DNA from: Sipunculus nudus | Lineage: Eukaryota > Annelida > Sipuncula > Golfingiida > Sipunculidae | NCBI GenBank assembly: GCA_026874595.1 | Contig: CM049306.1 | Coordinates: 81,186,142-81,250,141, forward strand | Length of the DNA stretch: 64,000 nt | Direction: 5' to 3' | Shown: one piece after another, positions 10,462 to 22,592 of the stretch | Numbering within the stretch: position 1 is the stretch's first letter | Layout of the letters: every line of letters starts with the position of its first letter | Position numbers and translations under genes: made by a program | The notes under the pieces: generated by a model | Database searches by the model: none | Seen by the model: only the letters and a program-made list of their open reading frames with translations | Told to the model about the DNA's origin: nothing

Positions 10462-13400
10462 AGGCGCCACAAGGAAAAAAAGGGAAAAAAGGCGCCACAA
10501 AAAAAGGGTTAGAAAAAAAAAGAGGGGATGAAGAACAAAAAAGTTGGCGCCACAGAGCAGAAGGGGGAGGATGAGAAAAAAAGGGCGCCAGAAGAGGGGC
10601 GCTACAAAGGGAAGAGGGGGGATGTGCGCCAAAGAGAAAAGGAGAAGAAAAAAAGAGAGGCGCCACAAGGAAAGGAAGAGAAAAAAAGGGTCGCCAACAA
10701 AGAGGGGCGCCACTCAGAAAGAGGAGCGCCACAGAGAGAAGAAGAGGGGCGCCACAGAGAGAAGAAGGGGGGGGGGGGGGGCAGAGGGGCGCCACAGAGA
10801 AACAGGGGCGCAACTCAGAAAGAGGGGCGCCACATAGAAAGAGTTTGCGCCACTCGGGGCGCCACAAATCGAGATTGGCGCCACAGGGAGAAGAAGAGGG
10901 GAAGAAAAAAGAGGAGCGCCACAACAGGGGAAGAAAAAAGAGAGGGGCGCGGGGAAGAAAAAAAAGAACAGGGGAAGAAAAAAGAGGGGCGCCACAACAG
11001 GGGATGAAAAAAGAGAGGGGCGCGGGGAAGAAAAAAAGAGAGGGGCGCGGGGAAGAAAAAAAAGGGGCACGGGGAAGAAAAATGAGAGGGGCGCCACAAA
11101 AGGGGAAGACACAAAAGGGGAAGAAATATAGAGGAGCGCCCCTCTTATAGAGGGGCGCCACAAAGAGGGGCGCCTCAAGGAGGGGAAGAGAAAAAAAAGG
11201 GGCGCCAATTAGGAGGGGCGCCACTAAGAAAGAGGGGCACCACAGAGAGAAGAAGAGGGGAAGAAAGTGGGGCGCCACAAGAGGGAGCGCCACAGAGAGA
11301 AGAAGAGGGGGAAAAATGGGGCGCCACAGAGAGGGGGCGCCACAGAGCGAAGAAGAGGGGAGGGAATGAAAAAGCGAGGCGCCACAAGGAGTGAGAGAAC
11401 AAAAGCGGGGCGCCACAAAGAGGGGCACAAAGACGGGCTCCATAAAGTAAAGGGGAGGAGAAGAGGGGAGAAAACAGGTAAGAGATTAAGTGGGCGCAAG
11501 AGAGAAGAGTGGGCGCAAAAGAGAAGAGGGAACAAAAGTGAGGGAACAAAAGCGGGCGCAAAAGATTAGAGGGAACTAAAAAAGGGGCGCCTCAAGAGGG
11601 GCGCCATAGAGAGAAGAAGAGGGGGGGGGGAAGAGGAATAGGGGAAGAAAAAAAAGAGGGGCACAAGAAAGAAGAGGTGAAAAAAGAGGGGCGCCACAAA
11701 GAAGAAAGAGGGGGAAGTAAATAGAGAATGAGGGGCGCCACAAAAAAAGGGGTGCCCTCAAACAGGGGCGCCACAAAGAGAAGAAGATTGGCGCCACAGA
11801 GAAGAAAAACGGGCTCCACGGAGCAAAGAAGAGGGGAGGGAAGAACAAAAGCGGGGCGCTTCGAAGAGGGGCGCCACAAGGAGGGGAAGGATTAAAGCGG
11901 GGCGCCACAAAGAGGGGCACAAAGAGAAGCGCCACAAAGATATGAGAGCAGAGAAGAAAAAGGGACGCCACAGAGAAGAGGAAAGAAAAAGAGAGAGAAG
12001 AAAAAAGGGCACAGCAGAGAAGAGGGAAGAAAAAGAGAGAGAAGAAAAAAGGGCACAACAGAGAAGAGGGAAGAAAAAAAGGGGAGTAAGAGAAAATAAA
12101 GGGGCGCTCACAAAGTGTCCCGCAACAGAGAGGCTGGGCGCCTCAAAGAGGAGAAGAAGGAAAGAGGAGAAGAGAGGGGAAGAGGAAGAGAGAGGGAATG
12201 AGGAGAAGAGGGGCGCAACAAAAGGGGAAGAAAAAAAGGGGGCGCCACAAAGAGGGGCGCTACAAAAAAGGGAAGAGAAAAAAGGGGCGCCAACAAAAGA
12301 GAGGCACCACAGAGAAAAGAAGAGGGGCGCCACAAAGAAGAAGAGGGAGAATAAGAAAAAGAGAAAAAGGGTCGCCACAGAGAGAAGGGAGGGAGAAGAA
12401 ACAAAGGCGCAACAGAGAGAAGAAGAGTAGAGGCGCAACACAGAGGCGCAACAGAGAGAAGAAGAGTGGAGGGAGGAAAAGAAGAGTGGAGGGAAGAAAA
12501 AAAGGGGGCGCCACAAAGAGGGGCGCTACAAGGAAGGGAGGAAAAAAAAGGGGCTCCAACAAAAGAGGGGCACCACAGAGAAAAGAAGAGGGGCGCCACA
12601 GTGGAGGGAAGAAAAAAGGGGCGCCACAGAGAAAATGGGGAAGAAAAAAGAGGGGCGCCACAGAGAGCAGTATGGGGAGGAAGGGAAGAGTGGAGGGAGA
12701 AGAAGAGTGGAGGGAAGAAAAAAAGGGGGCGCCACAAAGAGGGGCGCTACAAGAAAGGGGAGAGAAAAAAAGGGGCGCCAACAAAAGAGGGGCACCACAG
12801 AGAAAAGAAGAGGGGCGCCACAGTGGAGGGAAGAAAAAAAAGGGGCGCCACAGAAAATGGGGAAGAAAAAAAGAGGGGCGCCACAGAGAGCAGTATGGGG
12901 AGGAAGGAAAAAAGGGGCGTCCTCAAACAGGTGCCCCTAAGAGAAGAAGAGGGGCGCCACAAAGAGAAGAAGAAGGGCGCCACAGTGAGAAGAAGCTCCA
13001 CGGAAAGAAGAAGAGGGGAGGGAAGAAAAGAGCGGGGCGCATCGAAGAGGGGCGCCACAAGGACGGGAAGAAAAAAGAGGGAACGCCACAGAGAGAAGAA
13101 GAGGGGAAGAAAAAAGGGGGCGTAACAAAAGGGGAAGGAAAAAAAGAGGCGCCACAAACAAAAAGAGGCGCCACAAACAAGAAGAGGTTAGGGGGGAAGA
13201 GGGGTGCCAAAGGGAAGAAGGGGAGGTAAGAAAAAAAGGGGCGCCAGTGAGGAGAGTGGGGGAAAAAGAGGGAAGAAAAAAAGGGGCGGATGAAAAAAGG
13301 GGCGGGCAGAAAAAAAGAAGCGGATGAAAAAAGGGGCGGGCAGAAAAAAAGAAGAAAGGGGAAGAAAAAAGAGGGGGCGCCACAGGGCAGTAGCGGGAGG

Positions 13401-13552
13401 AAGAGAAAAAAAGGTCGCCAACAAAGAGGGGCGCCACAAGGAAGGGAAGAAAAAAAAGAGGGGCGCCACAGAGAGAAGAAGAGGGAAAGAAAATAGGGCG
13501 CCACAGAGGATAAAAACTTAAGAAGAGCGCCACAGAGAATAAGAAAAGGGGG
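10462..13552. repeat. 3.1-kb purine-rich minisatellite punctuated by GGCGCC palindromes
   Basis: The plus strand is almost entirely A and G (GAAGAAAAAAGAGGGG-type units), interrupted every 20-40 bp by GGCGCCAC. There is higher-order structure. A block starting GGGGGCGCCACAAAGAGG recurs near 12239, 12504 and 12725, so about 220-265 bp was duplicated at least twice. Long open frames on both strands arise only because the units lack stop codons. It begins directly at the right end of the preceding element. Strand asymmetry with a repeated self-complementary hexamer is the defining property. Confidence 0.85.
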
Positions 13553-14579
13553 GAATTAGGTGCATATATTACAAAAACTTAACAATAAGGAGTGCTTGGT
13601 AGCCCTATGAATATTTATAAGCTTCGACACGCTAGCTAAGCCATTTACACAGGCGTGCCTCTTCACCTCTGAACTGGTGACCTATAAAACTTACTGACCC
13701 GAGCGATCGATCCCCGTGTGCCGAATTACAATGAGCGCTCGCTGAACCAGAACACTGAGTAAAAACAAGCGAGTGATCGCACACATGTGTATCATTAGGC
13801 AATTTTGTGTTGGGAAATTTTTTACGTGTCACATTCTGATACCAAGGTAGCCGCCTGTAGCGACGAAACGTCTTGCACCGTTGCCTCCCACATATAGAGA
13901 GTTGTGTTTGACCCTGCTAAAATGAAACTGTTAAATGTAAATTATAGAATAAAGGACATGAGCTAAACCATTTAGTGATGCACCAAGGGAACAAATAGGC
14001 CTACGGTAAGTGTTATATAAAAGTAACATTTCATAAACATAAATATATGGCCATATGAGTTTAAAATTAATCCCACAAAGTTTGACCAATATTCCTAATT
14101 TTAATACTAAGTTAAAAGTGTTATTCACACCTAGGCCCCACCAACTTTAAGAGATATGAATGAAATGCTACAAAGTATTTATATCTTCTTAAATCTTGTC
14201 AGTTAGCACTAAGATTAGATCCTAATATTTTATCACATTTGAATATTAGGATTAAATTCCTGAAAATTTTTTCTTAAAAAATCAAAATTGTCCAAGTTTC
14301 ATCAAAAAGAATGTATTTAACATTAAAATTATAAGATTCATCTTGTTTACTAGTCCTGTGTATTGAAGGGGTGGTTAGGGGGAGTGGTCTCCGTTGCTAC
14401 TGCTCGTTGCTGAAAAAATGTTAATTTTAAGATTCATCTAGTTCATAGAACAGGTCTGTCAACAGAATGGGGTAGGGGGGGGGGGGAGAGAAAAAGGCTC
14501 CCTGTGGTATGGTATTAACTGCAGACAGCCTGATCAAGCTCAACTCAGTGGAGAGAGGGCTTGCCCTAGTGATGGGATT
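13553..14579. other. No gene recognised
   Basis: AT-rich sequence with a poly-G run near 14473-14485. Open frames 13632-13832 (-), 13931-14128 (-) and 14427-14690 (-) carry no motif I recognise. Confidence 0.3.
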
Positions 14580-15680
14580 GCATAACATTATGCCAACAGC
14601 CTGGGGAGCATAGAGAGCTGCACTGAATGACCTACAGTGACCAAAGTGGACTGCTTGACAATGTAAGGGAACACAAACAAGAGCCTCCAAAAAAATTCAA
14701 TAACTAGCCTAATTTTCAGCTTTTATTTTCAAATTTCAGATTTTTACAGATTAAATCCTTATGTGCAAATGCTGTGAAAATTAAATCCACAGTACTTACA
14801 GGAAAAAAACGTGCCGTGGCCAAAGTTGGGCAAAAGTTAAGGTACCATTTTTTGTTTTTGCTAATATTTTTAAAAAATTAAAAGATTTCGATCTAATTTT
14901 GGGTATACAATTGAATTTTGATGAATTAAAGTTATATTACTGGAAAAAAGTCCTTAGCTTTAACATGTTTTGTATTAAGCGATAAAATATCTTTCCTGAT
15001 TTTTTCCAAAATGCATTATGTTTGAGCCCATAACTTTTTTAAACTATATAATACAGACCTTATTTCTGGCATGTACATAGGAATTATATATAGGAATATT
15101 TATGGTAAATATGAGGAAAAACAGATGAGTGGTTTTGATATTAGGCAGTCCTGAAGTGTGAAAATAGGTTTTTAATAAAAAAATTGAGGTTTTTCCCTAA
15201 TTTCTCAAAGGAACAAAGTCGCAAAGACCAAGTTTTCAGCTTGGTAGGAGATCTTGGGGACATCTAACATTATGCCAACAGCATGGGGAGCGTAGAGAGC
15301 TGCACTGAATGACCTACAGTGACCAAAGTGGACTGCTTGATAATGTAAGGGAATACAACAAGAGCCTCCAAAAAAATTCAATAACTAGCCTAATTTTGCA
15401 GCTTTTATTTTCAAATTTCAGATTTTGACAGATTAAATCCTTATGTGTACATGCTGTGAAAATTAAATCCACAGTACTTACAAGAAAAAAATGGCCGTGG
15501 CCAAAATTTTTTTGGCAAATATGAGGAAAAACAGATGAGTGGTTTTGATATTAAGCGGTCCTGAAGTGTGAAAATAGGTTTATAAAAAAAATTGAGGTTT
15601 TTCCTTAATTTCTCAAAGGAACAAAGTCGCACAGACCCAGTTTTCGGCTTGGTAGGAGATCTTTGGGACATCTAACATTA
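14580..15680. repeat. Tandem duplicated repeat unit (~690 bp, second copy internally deleted)
   Basis: ACATTATGCCAACAGC begins at about 14584 and again at about 15268, and about 240 bp after each matches closely. The block from AATATGAGGAAAAACAGATG at about 15108 recurs at about 15520. The second unit is therefore the first with the middle deleted. No coding potential is apparent. Confidence 0.65.
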
Positions 15681-16206
15681 AGCCGAATTTTGGATTCCTA
15701 GGTCTTACGGTTTCAAAACGTGCCACATCTACGGACGGACGGACAGACGGACGGACGACGGACAATGGACCACGACCATAGCTCAGGTGACTTATAGTCA
15801 GCTGAGCTAAAAAAAATTGTAAAAAATCGAAAAAAATTCAAGTGGCCCCACCAGCCTGCAGAAACTAATGAAACACTTCATCATCAATATCCATGCAAAA
15901 AATCATGATGAACAGTGCATCAGTTGGTCAGATACTTGAGCTTTTGTATCAAATTTTTCATTATTCTTGGGGTACATAGAGTCCCATAGCTCAAAGAATA
16001 TGGGTAATAGAGACCTAATTTCAGGTTTCCAAGAAGTTTTTTTTTTATGGAACTCCCAAGATGTCAAGTTAGAAGAATCAGTTCCAGCAGTTACAATTTG
16101 TGCCTTGTTAACGGACGGACAGACAGACGGACACACAGACGGACTGACGCCGGACAAAGGGTGATCACTATAGCTCAGATGACTTTCAGTCAGCTGAGCT
16201 AAAAAT
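15681..16206 (+). repeat. Two right ends of the CAGCTGAGCTAAAA element family
   Basis: The first right end, a GACGGACGGACAGACGG tract then CAGCTGAGCTAAAA, lies at about 15729-15812. The second, 15880-16206, has the internal family sequence (CAGATACTTGAGCTTTTG, CATAGCTCAAAGAATATGGG), ACGGACGGACAGACAGACGG and CAGCTGAGCTAAAA. It matches the ends of the larger copies at 36176 and 52145. Confidence 0.6.
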
Positions 16207-16573
16207 CATGACATATTTTATGTTGCGGGGACTTTGTCATAAATATGCCGTTTTCTAGGACGCTTTCACTGAATTCAAGGAAACAAGCTAAGAGCCCCAA
16301 TTTTACAGAACTTTCCAGTTTGATTAGGAAACGACTTTTTAAAGGGATTTGTCAAGAAATCAAGGACGCCGACGGTGCAAAAAACTGATACAGAAAAGTA
16401 ACGTATTCTGTCACCTCCTGAGCGAAGCTAGGTCACAGTGTCAGGTTTGCGGTAACCGTCGATGACCATACTAGATCTACTTATAAACTTGGTACAACTG
16501 GTTATAATAACTAATAAGAGGCACTCTCGACGGGTCGGATGTTGGCGCTCGGTATTCGGTGAAGGAAATCGGA
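16207..16573. other. No gene recognised
   Basis: Unique-looking sequence. A short open frame at 16462-16665 only runs into the SINE-like piece. Confidence 0.3.
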
Positions 16574-16700
16574 GGGCCTGGAAAAAAAAAAACTTGGACG
16601 GGCCACTTACTACAACCCACTCTCATAGCCACGCCGGGAATCGAACCCGGGTCGCCAGCGGATAGGGCCGAGCGTTTTACCACTCAGCATTCCAGGCCCT
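16574..16700 (-). repeat. tRNA-derived SINE or tRNA-like relic
   Basis: On the minus strand a tRNA-like head reads GGGCCTGGAATGCTGAGTGG, with an A-box-like TGCTGAGTGG at about 16679-16689. A clear B box (GGGTTCGATTCCC) is at about 16637-16649. It is followed by a tRNA-unrelated GAGAGTGGGTTGTAG tail and an oligo-T/A stretch. The acceptor stem does not close convincingly, so I call it SINE-like rather than a functional tRNA. Confidence 0.5.
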
Positions 16701-17990
16701 TTCAAGGACACCCGGTCCAAGCGTAAATTCTTGTACGCCACATTTTATGGAAATACCGCCCACATCCGTCTATCCCTGATCCGATGAGTCTGTCAAATAT
16801 GTCCACCACTAGAGGGAGCTCTGTATTTGATTTGGATTTATTGCAAGTTTTATGCCTGTTCGAAAGGGGTTTCGGGACAGAGAAAATGATTCACAGGAGT
16901 ACCACGAATCGTGTTCATAGACCGCCTCTCTATGCTCTACAAAAAACCTTAAATATCAGATGGCATGTGGTACATACATGGTAATGATTATATATGGGTA
17001 CAACATAGAAAACTATAAATGCAATAACCGGGCCGTCTGTTAAAACGGGGAACCATAGGTCACGACGCTCAGCTGAAGTTTGAAATTTTAGCAAATGCAA
17101 AATAGGCTGATTTCTATTGTAATGTTTTTCATATATAGAACCACAATAGAATCTAAAAGAAAATGGCCCTCCTTCATGGTTATAGTAAAGTTCTAAATAT
17201 ATGATTGCTAAACTAATACTCAGACAAGAATGTCAAGAAGAAAAACAGTAAAAGTTTTGAGATACTGTGATGCATATGAAAAATTTACAGATGGACAGGC
17301 AAGTGACAGAATAGACTAATACCTTTATTTCACTTTCACGCGAATTATGCATTAATGTTTATATAGAACCCTATTTTTTTAACACATCCACTTTTTCCAT
17401 TAATAGTTTTTATTAGATTCATTTTTTTTTAATTTGCAAGTTTTATCAATTTGTAATAAAAAATATGAAAATGTTAAAATATCAGAATTTTAAGTTACAT
17501 TATTTTAGCTCAGGTCATATTGTGCATACACATACACATATGTTATTATTTTCAAATCACAAATGTTTTAAACCGAATTTAAAAGAAAATAATAGAATGA
17601 CGTGGTATTTTCAAGATTTTTCCTTGAATCCCAATAAAGAAGTTTTGTACATTGGAGTTTTAAGTACATGCATAATTTTATTCACTGAAATAAAAGACTC
17701 AGTAAATTTGATAAAAAAAAACATCTTTTCAAATGAAGTATACACACTGTTGGTTGAATGATGGACAGACAATATCATTATGCTAATTACTATCTCATCA
17801 GCTATAATTTATTACTGAAATTAATATTCAATTTCACACCTGGTGAAGTTTTTACTCTTCTGAAGTTAGATATTCCTTATCTGAAGAACATCTACACTTT
17901 CACAGCAAAACACCACTCTGTGGACTTAGTTAAATGTGCACTTTAATCATTGTGTCCCTAGTGGTACAATACTTAAATACGTAGAGTAAT
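16701..17990. other. AT-rich, no gene; fragment of the CTCAGCTGA family near 17048
   Basis: GGGAACCATAGGTCACGACG with CTCAGCTGA at about 17047-17075 is the left end of the same element family seen at 34648 and 50191. Its body decays within a few hundred bases. Frames 17465-17761 and 17758-17946 (+) are AT-rich with no motif. Confidence 0.4.
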
Positions 17991-17999
17991 CTCACATTT

Positions 18000-18155
18000 T
18001 TAATTTCTCTTAATAGGAGATTTGTATTAGACTCAGACTCGGGTTCCAATCAACTCTGGCTCGAAAGTGGACTCAGACTCGAACCTCAATGGCGTGGACT
18101 GGAGTGGCCTGGACTCAGACCTGCACTCGGGACTCGAATGGTATGGACTCGACTA
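18000..18155. repeat. Degenerate GGACTC hexamer minisatellite
   Basis: Repeated GACTCAGACTCG, TGGACTCAGACTC and CGGGACTCGAATGG units, a diverged array of the GAGTCC/GGACTC hexamer. Its reverse complement recurs at 57600-58330. Confidence 0.6.
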
Positions 18156-18160
18156 CACCC

Positions 18161-18693
18161 CTGAAGAAACCACGTCGTATTACACTTTTGCTCGGGAGTG
18201 TAGGTTTGAAATTACACGACAGATATAAAATATGAATTTAGTCCTTGAAATATTTAAAAACAGGGTCGGTTTCCAAATTATGTAAAGCGACAGACGATTT
18301 AGGTACCACACTGTACGTTTATTGTGTGATTATATCAAGAACAAAAGTTTATAGGTTGCGAGATTCGTCAGGTTTCGGTATAGAGTATACGGTATTAATA
18401 TATAGAATTCGGACGGAGGGACGGCCTGGCAGGCGGTCACCGTTTCCCCAGCCGAAGGCGAATTCGGCATATTTAACAGTAATATTAACATTCCTTATTA
18501 TCACCAAACCCCAACGGTCACTTCACTGAAGAGATGAGTATTATCACAATAATAATCAATAACAATAATAAACAAATCCGTCTAAATGTGAAACTAAAAC
18601 GCACGAAAATATGTAAACATTTAACACTACTTAACACTACTTGAGCAATCTTAAGGTTTTAGCGTATCACTATATGTAAAATACAATGAACCC
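18161..18693. other. No gene recognised
   Basis: Frame 18245-18529 (+, 94 codons) has no recognisable domain. AT-rich downstream. Confidence 0.3.
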
Positions 18694-19941
18694 CCAAAAT
18701 TTAAGTGCATTAAAATGGTGTGAAAATTTAAAAAAAAAAATCAAAATCATGTAAACCATTTTACACTCACATACATACAAGAATTACGTACTGATCGATT
18801 CGTATAAAATGATCATTTTATTTTTCTTCCATTACAATTTTATTTGACAAAATCTAATCTGAAAAAGCAAATACTCAGGAAAATCACTTGAGATTTGATA
18901 TATTGCAACAACATGAGACATGTGCCATAGATGAACCAGAAGGTTATTTTCTAACTTCTACATACACATGTATGTAGGGTTTTTTATCGTTGTGCAGAGC
19001 ACAGGTGGCATGCGACAAAGGTTATATGTAAACATAATGGACAGTATAATGTATCTGAAAACAAAGTTTTCATGTATCAATAACAATTAACACAAGCGTA
19101 CAATTGCCCTGTATTTAAATAATACCTCGCCTAACGACCTCCTCGGTTTAGCGACCACTTTATCGAGGTCTCGATGGTGGTCGTAATAACAAAGTTTTAC
19201 TGTACTTGCAACCATTACTAAAACATAATGGTTATTCGGTCGTTTTGTTTCTAATTTGTACTTAGTACAAATAACATGTAACTAAATTGATATGTAAATT
19301 ATTATATAAAGATATAATAAATAAATAACTCGTGACACTTGCACATAAATATGACATTACATGAGGTGAAAATACACGGCGCGCTGCCATTTGTAAATGT
19401 GACCCTGTCTTGAACCATTTTTATATATTTTTACGGCGATGTCTAGATGGGATTGATGCGTGACTTTCCTAAGCAATTGTGAGTTATGTTCCTGCTAGCA
19501 CGAGTCCTGCTGAGAGATAGAACAGAAAGGAACGTGCTGTTCCTGCCTGCAAAGCTTATATATAGCTACACGAACTCCAGGTATTTCTTGTTTTCATAAA
19601 ACCTGAGCCAAAGGCTCTTAAATAAGGGATATTGTCTACTATTCCTTCAAGCATTTTTTTATTTACTTCTATACACTTTTTTGGCGATTTCCTCGACCAG
19701 CAGCAGTGAACCAACTGCTGGTTGGTCTATAAGGGTTTCTGTTTGAGAGTTACCCGACTTTATCAGTTTTCCTTTTCTCATTTGCATTTTATTGACAACA
19801 ACAACAACGATTATATCGATGATTGGTCGTTTTTTTTCTCGATTTATTGGATGCATTGCTGCATAATATTTGCACTTACAATGTCCTCTTATTGAGATCA
19901 TTAGCTATGGCCTATTTTAACGGCTTTGTGAATGAGATCAA

Positions 19942-19943
<2 letters not shown>

Positions 19944-20010
<67 letters not shown>
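19944..20010. repeat. (TA)n microsatellite
   Basis: About 67 bp of perfect TA dinucleotides. The equivalent tract in copy B (23839-23893) is shorter. Confidence 0.95.
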
Positions 20011-20012
<2 letters not shown>

Positions 20013-20964
20013 CTTGATCACATTAACATGGCCGTTACAAAGACTAACTTGTGTAACCATTGGCCCCCAAAAGTGACTTCTTTAGTAGTGAAGTTAATAT
20101 ATTAATCTCATATATTGGTCTACAGAATCTAAAGTTTCAAAACACTGCCCAATTGGCAACATATTATCTATAATCATATATGAAATATATTTGTTCATCT
20201 GGCTTACATAAATACCAAAATACATAAACAGTTACCAATATAAGTGGCGCCACCGGTATTTGTTAGTGGGTTCTGAGATCTGTAGTCTTACTTAACGGTT
20301 TCAAGTTCATTACTACTCTTAACAACAATGCCCTATACATCCGCCAGGAGTACGGGGTTGGGAGGATGGGTATCAATGAGCTCAATCAATATGGCAGGAA
20401 TGTCTATAAAAGAACAAAATACAGGTGGCGCCACCAATCTTGCACGTCAGAGACACACATCCATCGTAAGTATGTATTATGGACGTACGTGTACCTGTGA
20501 CTGATATGCTCATTCACAGTTTACTAGAAGCAAGACATGTTCACTAATAGCTAATACAGAAACATGCCCACCTAAAATAGAAATTTCCAAACGGTGTTTA
20601 CGACTTATATATGACAGAAATCAGGTCGCATTGACCTATATCCAGAACGAGTTTAACCTAATTTCTACAAGCACGACCAAACTCACTTATTACAACAGCA
20701 ACTCTAATTAACCGACAAACGACGAAAAGGTTGGAAGGCCTGATGGATAAAAGTGTTCAAGCAATTTTATTATAGAGAAAAAAGAGCTTATAAAAAACAT
20801 TTAACCTTTTTGTTCTTGTCTATCATAGTTTTTCAAGACATTTTAAACATCGCAACAAAATAACATTCTTAATGTTTGCGCTATATCTAACAAACGTTAC
20901 ACATACAATGAAGTAACTACATCGATTATCTTAATAAAACCCCTAAATAAGTATTTGGAAAATA

Positions 20965-21148
20965 TAGTGTAACCTGTCTGAGAGACCACCTCCCTTATAT
21001 GACCACACATGTATTAAGACCACCCATGATTGAACCGAATCCATTCACATAGTTTATGAATAACTTTTCTAATAAGACCAACTATGAATAGCAGATAAGA
21101 CTACTATTGGCCAGTCCCATGGGTGATCTTACAACACAGGTTTCACTG
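20965..21148. mobile_element. CAGTGAAACCTGT-ended MITE, duplication copy A
   Basis: 184 bp. The inverted termini are TAGTGTAACCTGTCTGAGAG on the left and GTGATCTTACAACACAGG leading to TTTCACTG on the right, flanked by TA on both sides as for Tc1/mariner/pogo-type insertions. It lies 4 bp beyond the stop codon of the duplicated SLC6 terminal exon. Confidence 0.7.
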
Positions 21149-21152
21149 TATT

Positions 21153-21266
21153 TCATATTTTATCTTCAATGTAAGATGTCTGAAGTGGAACTGCACTCTC
21201 TTTTCCATTTATCTCGTATTTGGCAGGGCTTCTCTTGAGCGGTGACACCAACGAGTTGCGGAATTT
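21153..21266 (-). CDS. SLC6 terminal exon, second (distal) copy
   Basis: The acceptor (TTTGTTTTACAG) and the 37 codons plus TGA match the exon at 25035-25148. The encoded C-terminal tail is identical, from [13 protein letters not shown] to QTSYIEDKI. One visible difference, CCG versus CCT in the proline of VSPLK, is silent. It could be spliced to exon 12 in place of the proximal copy or be an unused duplicate. The sequence alone does not decide this. Confidence 0.6.
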   Translation of the reverse strand, partial: KFRNSLVSPLKRSPAKYEINGKESAVPLQTSYIEDKI

Positions 21267-21418
21267 CTGTAAAACAAATATATGTATATGCATTAATACT
21301 GTCTTTTTGTTTCTTTGAGACCATTGATATTGATATTTATGGTAAATACCGCATTTGCTTCTACAACCATCATAGGCTGGTACTCCCCGCTCTTTTATGG
21401 CCACGCTACTCTCAGCCT

Positions 21419-22592
21419 GTATCCAAACAGGTTCTATAAATAAGTTTAGAATAGTTCCTAGTAAGCTGAGCTGAAATTTTATTCGATAACAGTGTCCCAC
21501 ACAGACCGAAATTAATAGTATGCAAGTATTAACTTCGAATTTCGGTAGTTTTAACGTATAAATTTCATCTCTTCATTATTTATCTTCTGAGTATAAAGTA
21601 TTATTATATTTATCCAAAATTGTTTAGAAGGAGTCCTGTCACCATTTACATTTTATATTTATATTTATATTTAATATATTAAAACATATTTACATATAAA
21701 ACATCGTGATGATTGTTTCAGAGATCTGTTTATTTATCAGTTGTATCTAATAAATTGTTATATGTTAAAAAATAAAAAACTTTAGTATGTAACTGTAAAA
21801 GATATGTTAAACATAAATAATCAATATGTGAAGTCCTCTTCACCAAATATAAGTGAATACAAACTGTAACAAGAATTGTTATTGTAGTGATAATGCATGA
21901 TTGTGATTGACTCTGAGATCAAATGACTCTGAGAAAGTGTTTGCTTCATATATAACTATTCTATTGCAAAATGTATATGGTAACCTTGATATATATGTGA
22001 TTATATAAAAATGAATTTGAGAAACTGATTTTGTACCATATATAATTGCTCTTTAGTAAAATTATATGGTACCATGGAAGTCATATCTATGTGGTAATGT
22101 ATGTGAGATTTTTTTCGCAACAGCTGTAATTACTCTTTGGTAAAAAGTGAACCTAATTAAACTCTTAACATCACGCGAATCCAATGTTGACTAATTAAGA
22201 ACTGTGTGTAAAAAGTTATTAAATAAGGTATTGTAACACTGAATGCACATTTATGTAGTTTTCTATGCACATCTGTGTAATTTTGATGATAAAATTATTG
22301 ATGTCAGTCTTTGATAGTGATTTATGTTTCAATAAACAAATTTAAGTTCTGAGAAATGTTTGTCTTAGTACAAAAGTCCTCAAGATAATAATATAATAAC
22401 GTATTACCTACAAGAATCAAAATGGATTATTGGGCCAAGACCATCTGCAGATGGGCCAGAAAGTGCATGGTATCAAATCCGTTAGTTGGCTGCCCATCTG
22501 CAGATGGGCAGCCAAATAACGGATCCTCATACGGGCCATGCCCATCGGTAGATGGGCCAGATCCGCAAAGGGCTCCAACATATATACTTCCA
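21419..22592. other. AT-rich spacer between the duplicated segments
   Basis: Not part of copy B. It holds a near-perfect palindrome at 22478-22523 and no recognisable gene. Confidence 0.4.
22478..22523. repeat. 46-bp near-perfect palindrome
   Basis: Two 23-base arms meet at CATCTG/CAGATG and pair with a single mismatch. Partial repeats of GCCCATCTGCAGATGGGC lie just upstream (22439-22456, CCATCTGCAGATGGGCC) and downstream (CCCATCGGTAGATGGGCC, about 22540). It would form a strong hairpin or cruciform. Confidence 0.75.

Larger units (their letters stand above)
18694..21418. repeat. Segmental duplication, copy A (distal)
   Basis: It matches 22593-25300 nearly base for base, with scattered substitutions and small indels. 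The copies start at AATTTAAGTGCAT versus ATTTAAGTGCAT and end at GCTACTCTCAGCCT. This copy contains a longer (TA)n tract, two GTGGCGCCAC sites, a MITE and a complete terminal coding exon of the SLC6 gene with its splice acceptor. Short minus-strand frames at 19659-19901 and in copy B (23557-23751) are equivalents without known domains. Confidence 0.9.

Noticed and set aside
10388-13533. Long open frames on both strands in the purine array, up to about 350 codons (Arg/Lys/Glu-rich one way, Phe/Pro/Leu-rich the other)
   Set aside because: They exist because the repeat units lack stop codons. Overlapping frames on both strands are equally open, the composition is purely repetitive and no domain is present.
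16631-16700. A functional tRNA gene on the minus strand
   Set aside because: A and B boxes are visible, but the acceptor stem and overall length do not fit a tRNA and a non-tRNA tail follows. SINE-like is the better reading.
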